Shown here piece by piece: positions 1-6,013 of a stretch of 9,714 nt of DNA. The DNA is from VRUB01 sp046758085 (GTDB lineage Bacteria; Pseudomonadota; Gammaproteobacteria; Acidiferrobacterales; SPGG2). Below the pieces are notes generated by a model that was not told the origin of the DNA, ran no database searches, and saw only the letters and a list, made by a program, of their open reading frames with translations. Every line of letters starts with the position of its first letter. The stretch's first letter is position 1. The stretch spans positions 1 through 9,714 of the forward strand of contig JBHHZP010000135.1 in assembly GCA_046758085.1 (NCBI GenBank). The letters are read 5' to 3'. The position numbers and the translations under genes were made by a program.

Positions 1-113
1 CTCCCGCCGAACGGGCTCGCCACGGACGGCGAGCCCCGGTCCTGCAAGCGAAGCACGATTGCGTAGCGCCGCAGATATTTACGGCGTGTCTCGGACACAA
101 AGGTGCGATCCAT
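1..113 (-). CDS. Possible 5' end of a gene running off the left edge
   Basis: A minus-strand frame opens with ATG at 113-111 and stays open to the edge (37 codons). It begins MDRTFVSETRRKYLRRYAIV and continues with LRLQDRG, a basic, helix-forming segment. It would lie 69 bp downstream of the RraA-type gene on the same strand, so it could be co-transcribed. No clear Shine-Dalgarno precedes the ATG and I do not recognise the family. The stretch is short enough to be open by chance. Sequence to the left of the window would decide it. Confidence 0.25.
   Translation of the reverse strand, partial: MDRTFVSETRRKYLRRYAIVLRLQDRGSPSVASPFGG
13..36. other. 9-bp perfect inverted repeat (stable hairpin)
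   Basis: GGGCTCGCC (13-21) and GGCGAGCCC (28-36) pair perfectly around a 6-base loop. Neither strand has a T-run after the stem, so it is not a standard Rho-independent terminator. It lies inside the possible partial reading frame at 1-113, so it may simply be coding sequence. Function unknown. Confidence 0.45.
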
Positions 114-182
114 GCACCCGGTGGTTGTGGGACATTTGTGGACCCATCCCGTTTTCGAATCGGGGCTGACATAAGTGGTCTC

Positions 183-674
183 TCAATCATGCACCGCGCG
201 GTCTGTAATTATGATGCCGTCTCGGTCGGCATACAGGTACTCGCCGGCGCGAATCTGTATGCCAGCGAAATTCAACACAACTCCTTCCAGCCCGATACCA
301 TCGTGGCGCGGGCGCATGGGCGTGGTACCGATGGCCTTTACGCCAAGGATCAGGTCGCGAAACTCGTGCTGATCACGAATGCAACCGTTTATCACCAAGC
401 CTTCCCATCCATGTTGCTCGGCAGCTGCCGCGATGTTGCCCCCACAAAGGGCGCGGCGCCGTGAGCCGCGGCCGTCGACCACCAGGACCTTGCCGTTGCC
501 GCCCCGGGCGAGGATTTTGCGCAATCCGTTGTTGTCCTCGTATGTCGAGAACGTCACCACCTCACCGTGGAAGTGGCTCCTAGCCGCATAATCGCGGAAC
601 GGAGCCTCGAGCACACGAGCGTCCGGGTACTCGTCGCAGATATCTGCGGTGCGAACAATGTCGTTATGGGTCAC
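183..674 (-). CDS. RraA family protein (RNase E regulator-like / HMG-type aldolase)
   Basis: This 163-residue protein matches the RraA fold over its full length and has E. coli RraA-like landmarks: KVLVVDGRGSRRRAL (62-76), EGLVINGCIRD (91-101) and LYADRDGIII (147-156). E. coli RraA binds RNase E and inhibits it. Relatives with an Arg-Asp pair at the end of the NG.(I/V)RD motif are divalent-metal class II aldolases acting on 4-hydroxy-4-methyl-2-oxoglutarate, and many also decarboxylate oxaloacetate. Here the pair is present (R100, D101), whereas E. coli RraA has Gln after the Arg, so aldolase chemistry remains possible. The start is GTG, chosen because AGGAGG (681-686 on the complement) lies 6 bases upstream. 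A TauD-type dioxygenase gene lies 207 bp upstream on the same strand. The family is sure; the substrate is not. Confidence 0.9.
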   Translation of the reverse strand: MTHNDIVRTADICDEYPDARVLEAPFRDYAARSHFHGEVVTFSTYEDNNGLRKILARGGNGKVLVVDGRGSRRRALCGGNIAAAAEQHGWEGLVINGCIRDQHEFRDLILGVKAIGTTPMRPRHDGIGLEGVVLNFAGIQIRAGEYLYADRDGIIITDRAVHD

Positions 675-680
675 GCAGTT

Positions 681-686
681 CCTCCT
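681..686 (-). promoter_or_regulatory. Shine-Dalgarno fixing the GTG start of the RraA-type gene
   Basis: The minus strand reads AGGAGG, six bases, then GTG. This perfect ribosome-binding site selects the GTG start at 674. Confidence 0.8.
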
Positions 687-881
687 CGGTTTCGTCGAAG
701 CAGTGATTTGGGCATTGGTATTGAGTACCGCTAATGGCTCCTATCAACGCCGATGCTGCATCCCGGTCCAGCAAAACGGGACGTGCTGCAAGGGCGCAGT
801 TTAGCTTAAGTAATTCCGGAGATGGGTGGCGGCAGAGTCCGTATGCTGACACGAAAACTGCATCCAGGCAAAGGGGCTATG

Positions 882-1754
882 TTACGTCCTGGTACCCGTT
901 TCCGCGACGGCCGTCTTTAAACCCATGCTTTCCGTACAACCGACGATCATCCGCAGCATGCGCCTGGGCTCGGTATAGTCGGCGACGGCACAATGCATGG
1001 AGGCGCGATTATCCAACCCCAGCAGCATCCCCAGTGACCACTTATGCCGGTACTGAATGTCGGGGCTGAGCGCATGCTCCAACAGCTCCGCCAACAGAGC
1101 ATCGCTCTCGGACTCGGGGACTTCGTTGATCCTTACGGTGTAGCCGGGACTGACGTACAGCACCTTGCGCCCCGTACGCGGATGGACACGGACCACGGGA
1201 TGGACCACATCCGGGTGCGACGCCAGCTGCCGGTCGTTGAGCATCGGCGTGGCGCCGCCCGTGTTCCAGCCCCAGCGATGCGTGGCCGTGAAACCCGCGA
1301 TTCGCTGCTTGGTCTTCTCGGGCAGACGGTCGTAGGCCATGTACATGTTGGCCACGAGCGTATCGCCGCCCCGACTCGGCAGCTGCGTCGAGTAAAGGAA
1401 GATCGCATCTGATGGCTTTTCTTCGTAACTCAGGTCCGAATGCCAGAAGGCGCCGGCCGGCACCGGCGTGGTACGTGATTCCGGCGTGTCCATATTGCGC
1501 GCAATGATAGAGACTTCGAAAGTTTTCGGGTGGTGGTATTGGTCCAGCACGTGCGGCACCAAGGGACCGAAGCGGCGACCGAAATCGCGCAGCCACGTGA
1601 CGTTCTCCTCGAGCTCCGGCACAACGATGGCCACGTGATCCAACATCGCCTGCTCGACCTTGCGGAAATCGGCGTCCGTCAATGGCGCCCGCGAGTCGAG
1701 TCCGAGCACCCGCGCGCCGATCGGGCCTTCCAGGGGCTCTACTTTGATGGTCAC
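882..1754 (-). CDS. TauD/TfdA family Fe(II)/2-oxoglutarate-dependent dioxygenase
   Basis: The 290-residue product has the usual length and order of the TauD/TfdA family, cytosolic enzymes that hydroxylate or cleave small substrates (taurine, alkylsulfates, phenoxyacetates and others) while converting 2-oxoglutarate to succinate and CO2. The HxD iron motif is in FWHSDLSY (H105, D107). The distal His is in LDNRASMHCAVADY (H254). The 2-oxoglutarate-binding Arg is one of those in EPRRMLRM (264-268). GRKVLYVSPGY (195-205) is the usual central strand. The start is GTG at 1754, with AAGGGAG about 4 bases upstream. The next gene downstream on the same strand is the RraA-type protein. The two might share a catabolic role, but the 207-bp gap argues against tight coupling. 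The substrate cannot be read from sequence. All catalytic residues appear intact. Confidence 0.92.
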   Translation of the reverse strand: MTIKVEPLEGPIGARVLGLDSRAPLTDADFRKVEQAMLDHVAIVVPELEENVTWLRDFGRRFGPLVPHVLDQYHHPKTFEVSIIARNMDTPESRTTPVPAGAFWHSDLSYEEKPSDAIFLYSTQLPSRGGDTLVANMYMAYDRLPEKTKQRIAGFTATHRWGWNTGGATPMLNDRQLASHPDVVHPVVRVHPRTGRKVLYVSPGYTVRINEVPESESDALLAELLEHALSPDIQYRHKWSLGMLLGLDNRASMHCAVADYTEPRRMLRMIVGCTESMGLKTAVAETGTRT

Positions 1755-1998
1755 CGCTCTCCCTTCAGTTTGAATGACGCCGATGACGACGGCTCGCTAG
1801 CCCGTCCCATGTCTCGAGCATCACACCCGGTCGCGGCACACCCACTTTGGCTTTGCAGTGTTCGAGAGCGGCAACTGCAGCACCTCTTTGCTCACATACA
1901 GAAACAAACCTATCTCGTGTTGTTGCCACTGGATTTGGCATCGGGCGACCTGACCCCGTCTACGCGTTCGTCTATGCGCTCGGCCGCTATGCGCGCGC

Positions 1999-2592
1999 CT
2001 AGGGTATCCTCACCCGGTAGACCACGTCGTGCTCCCGGGCGTGCTCCCTGACCTTGAGGCCGAAGGACTGACCGGCCCGTGTCTCGCTGACGTGGATGTG
2101 CTCGACCTCCATGGACCCCACCCTCTGGATAAAGTCGCTGGTGTGTCCCTTGATATGCACGGTGTCCCCCTCACGCAGAATACCCGTCTCGAGTTTCACG
2201 ACGGCCACGCCAAGGTGCGTGAAGTAATGGGTGACCACGCCCACACGCTCTTCGTTGGGTGACACTTGGGGTGCCGCCGGCGCCGCCACGGGCGTTACCG
2301 GCGCTCGCACCGGCGTGGCTGTGACGACCCTTTGCTTCGCCGGCGCTGCCACACGGCGCGCTACCTTTTTCTTGGCGATCTTCTTCGTGACCTTTTTCTT
2401 GGCCCTGACCTTTTTCTTGACCTTCTTGGCTAGCTTCTTTTTGGCCTTGACCTTCTTCCTGACCTTTTTCGCGACTTTCTTCTTCGCTTTCTTCGCTACT
2501 TTCATCTTGGCGACCTTCTTGCGCGCTACTGGTTTGCGCTTCGTTGCCTTCTTGCCCTTCTTTGCCCGCTTGGCCTTTTTCTTTGCCGCCAT
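1999..2592 (-). CDS. Lysine-rich histone H1-like tail fused to EF-Tu domain-2-like barrel
   Basis: The 197-residue product has three parts. Residues 1-80 are almost only Lys, Ala, Val and Arg in KKxxKK/KKKVxxK repeats, like histone H1/AlgP-type tails. Residues 81-113 are an Ala/Pro/Val linker. Residues 114-197 resemble the beta-barrel domain 2 of translation GTPases: RVGVVTHYFTHLGVAVVKLE, then GILREGDTVHIKGHTSDF and a C-terminal strand ending YRVRIP. There is no GTPase domain, so it is not a translation factor itself; small proteins with this barrel are often named translation elongation factor-like. The tail should bind DNA, RNA or ribosomes through charge. ATG is preceded by GGAGGG at suitable spacing. 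It appears monocistronic, with relics upstream and a 244-bp gap downstream. Role unknown; nucleic-acid binding is inferred. Confidence 0.82.
   Translation of the reverse strand: MAAKKKAKRAKKGKKATKRKPVARKKVAKMKVAKKAKKKVAKKVRKKVKAKKKLAKKVKKKVRAKKKVTKKIAKKKVARRVAAPAKQRVVTATPVRAPVTPVAAPAAPQVSPNEERVGVVTHYFTHLGVAVVKLETGILREGDTVHIKGHTSDFIQRVGSMEVEHIHVSETRAGQSFGLKVREHAREHDVVYRVRIP
2300..2590 (-). repeat. Internally repetitive DNA encoding the Lys-rich tail
   Basis: The codons for residues 1 to about 97 give an imperfect tandem array; GACCTTTTTCTTG and near copies recur on the plus strand at about 2389-2480. The repeats vary at synonymous positions, so they are old rather than freshly duplicated. Such tracts commonly change length between strains by slippage or recombination. 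Confidence 0.65.
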
Positions 2593-2615
2593 GGTCTTGC
2601 CCTCCGTCTAAAAGG

Positions 2616-2998
2616 TTATTGGACTCCCGGTCCTGCTGAAGACTCCTCAATCCTAATACTTAACGCGCACAGATCAAGTACCCGGGGCAGTAAAAATGGG
2701 CATCCTGATTCTTGCGCTTTCTGTGTCTCGTCACGCCGCGCGGGTTCGCACCGCCGGTTCCGGGCGGCACCCAGCCGCTCCCGTGCTTCTTTCAGGTCAT
2801 TATCCGCCTGCAGGCCTATCCGCACACCCCTGAGGCCCCGAAGTAACGGGCCAGCCGCAAGGCTGTGTCAGCCGTCACCGCCTGCTTATCGCGCACGATT
2901 TCATTGATCCGACAGGGCGGTACGCCGAGATCACGCGCCAGCCGCTTCTGGCTGAAACCCATCGGGCTCAGGACCTCCCGACAAGGCAGATCCGCCAA
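2616..2998 (-). pseudogene. HigA-type antitoxin relic (frameshifted, 5'-truncated)
   Basis: On the minus strand, residues from ADLPCREVLSPMGFSQKRL through GVPPCRINEI, ADTALRLARYFGAS match the Xre-type HTH of HigA antitoxins. The frame then hits TAG at about 2816-2818. The rest of the family pattern resumes in another frame as RIGLQADNDLKEARERLGAA, where intact members read FW.(G/N)LQA.YDL. A one-base loss near 2817-2826 explains this. The 5' part is also damaged: about five residues usually found between GEVL and PMG(L/F)S are missing, and the sequence just upstream is an IS3-type scrap on the opposite strand. No HigB-like toxin is visible on either side. HigA normally represses its operon and neutralises the HigB mRNase; this copy is almost certainly dead. 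The tail after about 2740 no longer resembles HigA. Confidence 0.75.
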
Positions 2999-3090
2999 TT
3001 GGTCATTGATGCCTTGACGATGGCGCTGAGGCACAGACCGATCCGCACGCCTTTGCTGGTGCATTCGGATCGGGGGAGCCCATATCCCCT
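2980..3090 (+). mobile_element. IS3-family transposase fragment (orfB, DDE region)
   Basis: The plus strand at 2999-3085 reads LVIDALTMALRHRP, then LLVHSDRGSPY, the conserved stretch of IS3-group orfB transposases around the second Asp of the DDE triad (HSDRGSQY in intact members). Homology ends after about 3090 and nothing before about 2980 looks like transposase. No terminal inverted repeats or other DDE residues are visible. This is a decayed internal scrap of roughly 100 bp. It abuts the truncated 5' end of the HigA relic, so an insertion followed by deletion probably destroyed that module. Confidence 0.7.
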
Positions 3091-3097
3091 AGAGACG

Positions 3098-3118
3098 ACT
3101 CTCGGACCCCTTTATTCC
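3098..3118. repeat. Possible degenerate REP-like element
   Basis: The complement reads GGAATAAAGGGGTCCGAGAG, resembling the GGGGTCAGA core of the elements at 5970 and 7001. The match is short and carries an insertion, so membership is uncertain. Confidence 0.3.
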
Positions 3119-3187
3119 TCATACTCCTCGTCGCGGATTCATTTAATCTATAAAACAACAGCACTGGCCCCGAATACAGTCTGCGTT

Positions 3188-3532
3188 TTATTGTCTCGAC
3201 TCATACACGACACCTCTAGGAGCAAAGGCTCTATAAGACACGCGATTTTCATCGCCAGCAAAGTATAAGTTCAGGTGTCCGGCCTCGCTTTTGTACCTCC
3301 ATACTTCCAATCTTGTGCCATTGGGTATCTTGTCCCAGAAGTCCTCCTCTGGCCCCCACATGGGTCCAGCGAGTTTCTTTATTATCTTAATTTCGTAGGG
3401 CTCGCCTAATGCCTGTCTTACCGCTTGCTTCATTTGCCCTATTTGCGCGAGTTGCGAAATGTCGTGTTCTTCTGTGCATGAAATAAGCATCCATACTGAA
3501 GCCAACAGGAGTCTTACTGCGTGTCCGTTCAT
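3188..3532 (-). CDS. Small predicted lipoprotein, unknown function
   Basis: The 114-residue product starts with a short lipoprotein signal peptide: His/Arg in the n-region, LLLASVWM as the hydrophobic core, and the lipobox L-I-S-C with lipidated C19. The mature part is hydrophilic, with MKQAVRQALGEPYEIKII, then WDKIPNGTRLEVWRYKSEAG and LNLYFAG. This layout, a helix followed by a small beta-sheet with a G.P motif and EVWRY, recalls small SmpA/OmlA-like envelope proteins, but I cannot assign a family. No strong Shine-Dalgarno precedes the ATG. The gene stands alone in AT-richer DNA between the IS3/HigA relics and oxyR, which suggests acquired DNA. Export as a lipoprotein is likely; its role is unknown. 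Confidence 0.7.
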   Translation of the reverse strand: MNGHAVRLLLASVWMLISCTEEHDISQLAQIGQMKQAVRQALGEPYEIKIIKKLAGPMWGPEEDFWDKIPNGTRLEVWRYKSEAGHLNLYFAGDENRVSYRAFAPRGVVYESRQ

Positions 3533-3730
3533 ATTAGTTTAGGGGCATAACATTGAAGCCCACAGCTCTAGAGATTTCTTGGGTCGATTAAGCGGTACAT
3601 CAAAAATTCGGACGAAATTTGCTTGATTTTCATGCGGTTGCGCGGAACGCGTAGATGGGGTTATGTGATACGACATTTGGACGTTGCTATGGGACAGATC
3701 ATGCTATCGCACTTCTTTCCACGAATTTTC

Positions 3731-4678
3731 TCAAGCCACTCGATTTTTCCTGCGGTGCGGCGACAGCGGTGTCCCAAGCTCGTCCCGGAAAAACTTGGCG
3801 AGCAAGACGAATTCGTCTTTGCGTGGCGAAGAGATGCGCCAGACGAACCCGATCTGCCGCGAGATTCCTTTTCCTTCCATGGGCCGCACCTGCACCCGCG
3901 TTGCCTTGGCGATGCCGGCATCTATCGCCATCTTGGGGAGCAGGGTGAGCCCCAGCTCATAATCTACCATCTGCACCAGGGTGTGCAGACTCGAGGCTTG
4001 AAACTCCGCCGCCGAAATTTCGCCTGTCCGTCTACACGCACTCAAGGCGTGATCGCGCAGACAATGCCCTTCCTCCAACAGCAGCAGTTCCTCGCCTTCG
4101 AGGTCGGTGTTCATAACGCGCTCCTTACTCGCATACCGGTGGCCCTTGGGGAAGGCAACCCAAAACGGATCGTCGGCGAAGAGATAGGTCTCGAACCCGT
4201 CCGCTGGATAGGGAAAGGCGAGCAGCAGAAGGTCAAGATTGCCGCTACCCAGTGCGTCGATTAATCGCGCCGATTGCTCTTCTCGCAGATAGAGCTTTAG
4301 CCCCGGATAGGCCCGCCGCAGCGCCGGCAGCACCCTTGGTAGCAGGAACGGGCCGATGGTCGGGATTACGCCCAGCCGTAACGATCCCATCAGCGGATCG
4401 CCCGAGGCGTTTACCAGATCGACGATCTCCTCGACATCCGTCAGCACCTTGCGGGCACGGCTGACCGTTTCCTCACCCAACGGCGTCATCATCACCGATC
4501 GCCGGGTCCGTTCGATCAATACCTTGCCGAGCACCGTTTCCAGCTCCTTGATGCTGGCGCTCAGGCTCGACTGAGTGATGAAGCAGGCCGCCGCTGCGCG
4601 CCCGAAGTGCCCCTGGTCGGCGACGGCAACCAAATGCCGGAGCTGCGTCAAGGAGGGTAGATGTTTGAACTCGGCCAT
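3731..4678 (-). CDS. oxyR: OxyR, hydrogen peroxide-sensing LysR-type regulator
   Basis: The 315-residue protein has a LysR N-terminal winged HTH (LTQLRHLVAVADQGHFGRAA, then TQSSLSASIKELE, residues about 10-47) and a substrate-binding-like regulatory domain from about residue 95. The OxyR hallmark is GHCLRDHALSAC (204-215): C206 and C215 correspond in spacing and context to E. coli C199 and C208, which form a disulfide when peroxide appears. TLLPKMAID near the C-terminus is also typical. OxyR binds as a tetramer upstream of peroxide-defence genes and activates them when oxidised. It is divergent from a peroxiredoxin gene across a 129-bp gap, so it probably controls that gene and itself. It is about ten residues longer than the usual 305, with a basic tail. 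No clear Shine-Dalgarno is seen at the ATG. Confidence 0.95.
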   Translation of the reverse strand: MAEFKHLPSLTQLRHLVAVADQGHFGRAAAACFITQSSLSASIKELETVLGKVLIERTRRSVMMTPLGEETVSRARKVLTDVEEIVDLVNASGDPLMGSLRLGVIPTIGPFLLPRVLPALRRAYPGLKLYLREEQSARLIDALGSGNLDLLLLAFPYPADGFETYLFADDPFWVAFPKGHRYASKERVMNTDLEGEELLLLEEGHCLRDHALSACRRTGEISAAEFQASSLHTLVQMVDYELGLTLLPKMAIDAGIAKATRVQVRPMEGKGISRQIGFVWRISSPRKDEFVLLAKFFRDELGTPLSPHRRKNRVA

Positions 4679-4807
4679 AATTGAGCCGAATATTAATCGA
4701 TTTTACAAATGATTAAAAGATATCTAACTTGTTTTACAAATGAATACTGCGCACCTATTCTTCGCCTGTGCGGGGCCGAATAGTCGACCCCACAAGCAAG
4801 GAGAACG
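4679..4807. promoter_or_regulatory. Divergent oxyR-peroxiredoxin control region
   Basis: This AT-rich 129-bp gap should hold the OxyR operator and both promoters. TTTTACAAATGA occurs twice in direct orientation (4701-4712 and 4732-4743), 31 bp apart, about three helical turns. The palindrome AGATATCT (4718-4725) lies at the exact midpoint. The classical E. coli ATAG-N7-CTAT pattern is not obvious, so OxyR binding here is inferred from position and symmetry. Confidence 0.6.
4733..4761 (+). promoter_or_regulatory. Candidate peroxiredoxin promoter
   Basis: TTTACA (4733-4738) and TATTCT (4756-4761) are separated by 17 bp, a reasonable sigma-70 match. Transcription would start near 4768, leaving about 40 bases of leader. 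The -35 box lies inside the downstream 12-bp direct repeat, where an activator would be placed to contact RNA polymerase. Confidence 0.45.
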
Positions 4808-5368
4808 ATGATGACCCAAGTGCCTCAAGCTACTTTCCAGACCCGCGTGCGCAACGAAGCGCTAGGTGGCCCTAATCCGTTCGAGTGGAAGGAGCTAACC
4901 AGCGACGGCATTTTCAAAGGAGCGCGGGTGGTACTGTTCGCCCTTCCCGGCGCCTTCACGCCGACTTGTTCGACCAGCCACCTGCCCCGCTACGAGGCGC
5001 TCTACGAGAAGTTCAAGGCGCTGGGCGTTGACAAGGTCGTGTGCCTGTCGGTCAACGACGCCTTCGTCATGTTCCAGTGGGGCAAAAGCCAGAACGCCGA
5101 CAAGGTATTCCTCCTGCCTGACGGCAACGCCGAGTTCACGCGCAAGATGGGGATGCTCGTTGACAAGTCCAATCTCGGCTTCGGCATGCGGTCCTGGCGT
5201 TATTCCATGTACGTCGTCGACGGCAAGATCCAAAAGATGTTCGTCGAAGACGGTTTCGCCGACAACGCTCCGAGCGATCCCTTCGAGGTCTCGGATGCAG
5301 ATACCATGCTTGCCTATCTCAAGACCCAGCAAGTCGGCTTAGAACGGGCGGCGGGATTTTCTCGCTGA
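4808..5368 (+). CDS. Prx5-type peroxiredoxin (AhpC/TSA superfamily)
   Basis: This 186-residue thioredoxin-fold peroxidase reduces hydrogen peroxide and organic hydroperoxides in the cytosol. The peroxidatic site is PGAFTPTCSTSHLP with C54; T51 and P47 belong to the usual P...T..C signature. RWSMYV-type sequence (RYSMYVVDG, about 136-144) and the acidic VEDGFAD are typical of the Prx5 branch. The only other Cys is in VVCLSVND, so a resolving cysteine is not obvious and reduction by a glutaredoxin or glutathione is likely. In Haemophilus and others the same domain is fused to glutaredoxin; no such domain is present here. AAGGAGA lies just before two successive ATGs (4808 and 4811); the second has more usual spacing. 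The gene is divergent from oxyR and probably peroxide-induced. Confidence 0.93.
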   Translation: MMTQVPQATFQTRVRNEALGGPNPFEWKELTSDGIFKGARVVLFALPGAFTPTCSTSHLPRYEALYEKFKALGVDKVVCLSVNDAFVMFQWGKSQNADKVFLLPDGNAEFTRKMGMLVDKSNLGFGMRSWRYSMYVVDGKIQKMFVEDGFADNAPSDPFEVSDADTMLAYLKTQQVGLERAAGFSR

Positions 5369-5385
5369 CCCGTCCCGGGTTCAGC
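5364..5385 (+). terminator. Hairpin over the peroxiredoxin stop codon
   Basis: GCTGACCCG (5364-5372) pairs with CGGGTTCAGC (5376-5385) apart from one bulged base, with a 3-base loop. The stem includes the TGA stop. There is no following T-run, so it may be a weak terminator or an mRNA-stabilising 3' end. Confidence 0.35.
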
Positions 5386-5508
5386 TACTAGCCCGCATTT
5401 CACACACGCAGCGAGATGCAGGCTATCGCGTCGTCTGTCGGCCGGCGCAGCCGGTGCGCTCTCATCCTTGTAATTGCGGGCGAGGTATTTAAGCTAGACG
5501 TTACCCTG

Positions 5509-5793
5509 ATGAAACCGCTGAAAGAAATCTTACGAAACCCTGTGTCCGTTGCAGTGGGTCTGGCCGTGGTATTGGCACTCATTATTGGCGCATTCTATGG
5601 GCAGCATTGGGTGGCGCATTGGATCGGTGTCGCTAAGGGGCCAAGCCCAGACGACCGGTTCTACTGCTTGAAAGCGGTTATCGAGGACGATGAGCAAAAG
5701 TGGACCGCGTGGCGTCAAAAGGACAGCAAGATTCGCTCGGAATACGCCGAATGCATCGATAAGCGAGCGCGTCGACAGGAGAAAAGTCCCTGA
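5509..5793 (+). CDS. Small single-pass membrane protein, unknown function
   Basis: From ATG at 5509 the product is 94 residues: a short basic start (MKPLKEILRN), one membrane helix (about 12-38, VSVAVGLAVVLALIIGAFYG followed by an aromatic HWVAHWIG segment), then a charged, helix-forming tail rich in Asp, Glu, Lys and Arg, with two cysteines (C53, C82). The frame is open further upstream, so a 125-residue version from 5416 is possible. I prefer 5509 because MKPLKEIL plus a helix is a typical membrane-protein start, but neither start has a good Shine-Dalgarno. It follows the peroxiredoxin gene by about 140 bp on the same strand and might be read from the same promoter. I do not recognise the family. 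Confidence 0.55.
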   Translation: MKPLKEILRNPVSVAVGLAVVLALIIGAFYGQHWVAHWIGVAKGPSPDDRFYCLKAVIEDDEQKWTAWRQKDSKIRSEYAECIDKRARRQEKSP

Positions 5794-5969
5794 ACTCGGG
5801 AATCTTTAGATGCTTCGAGGCAGCTGCCCAACAAGGGAGAAACAGCAAAAAGCGGGCATGCTACCTATTTACAGCCGTCCGTGACCGAACAACTCGTATC
5901 CAATGTGGGTCGTTGATTATGTCGTTGCGCTGACGGCTCGCTCGGCGATAGTCCGCGTAACCAATAAAT
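5794..5969. other. Intergenic stretch without recognised gene
   Basis: Between the convergent small membrane protein and carbamoylase genes I see no further gene or clear T-tailed terminator; only the REP-like fragment that follows at 5970 is recognisable. Confidence 0.4.
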
Positions 5970-6000
5970 CGAGTCTGACCCCAATTATTTCTCTATTTTC
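5970..6000. repeat. REP-like fragment, GGGGTCAGA type
   Basis: The plus strand reads CGAGTCTGACCCCAATTATT followed by a pyrimidine-rich run. The complement ends in AATAATTGGGGTCAGACTCG, a motif I know from short dispersed repeats in proteobacterial genomes, often near REP-associated Y1 transposases. It sits 14 bp past the carbamoylase stop. No transposase gene is in the window. Confidence 0.5.
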
Positions 6001-6013
6001 ACTTCTATATGTC

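Noticed and set aside
664..852. 62-codon minus-strand frame overlapping the start of the RraA-type gene
   Set aside because: No recognisable domain, no good ribosome-binding site, and it overlaps a well-supported start; it reads like chance open sequence in a leader.
1960..1994. Imperfect repeats TCTACGCG / CTATGCGC / CTATGCGC
   Set aside because: Three short copies with uneven spacing in GC-rich DNA; too short to call a functional array.
1530..2051. 173-codon plus-strand frame across the dioxygenase 5' end
   Set aside because: It is the antisense shadow of the dioxygenase plus intergenic sequence, with no protein family resemblance.
2231..2611. 126-codon plus-strand frame rich in Phe and Leu that looks like a membrane protein
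   Set aside because: It is the complement of the Lys codons (AAG/AAA read as CTT/TTT) of the H1-like tail; the apparent hydrophobicity is an artefact.
3533..3600. Possible integron attC-like bits (ATAAC...TTGAAGCCC) upstream of the lipoprotein gene
   Set aside because: Only a short resemblance to an attC left part; no matching GTTRRRY core site or symmetric partner was found, and no second copy lies after the gene.
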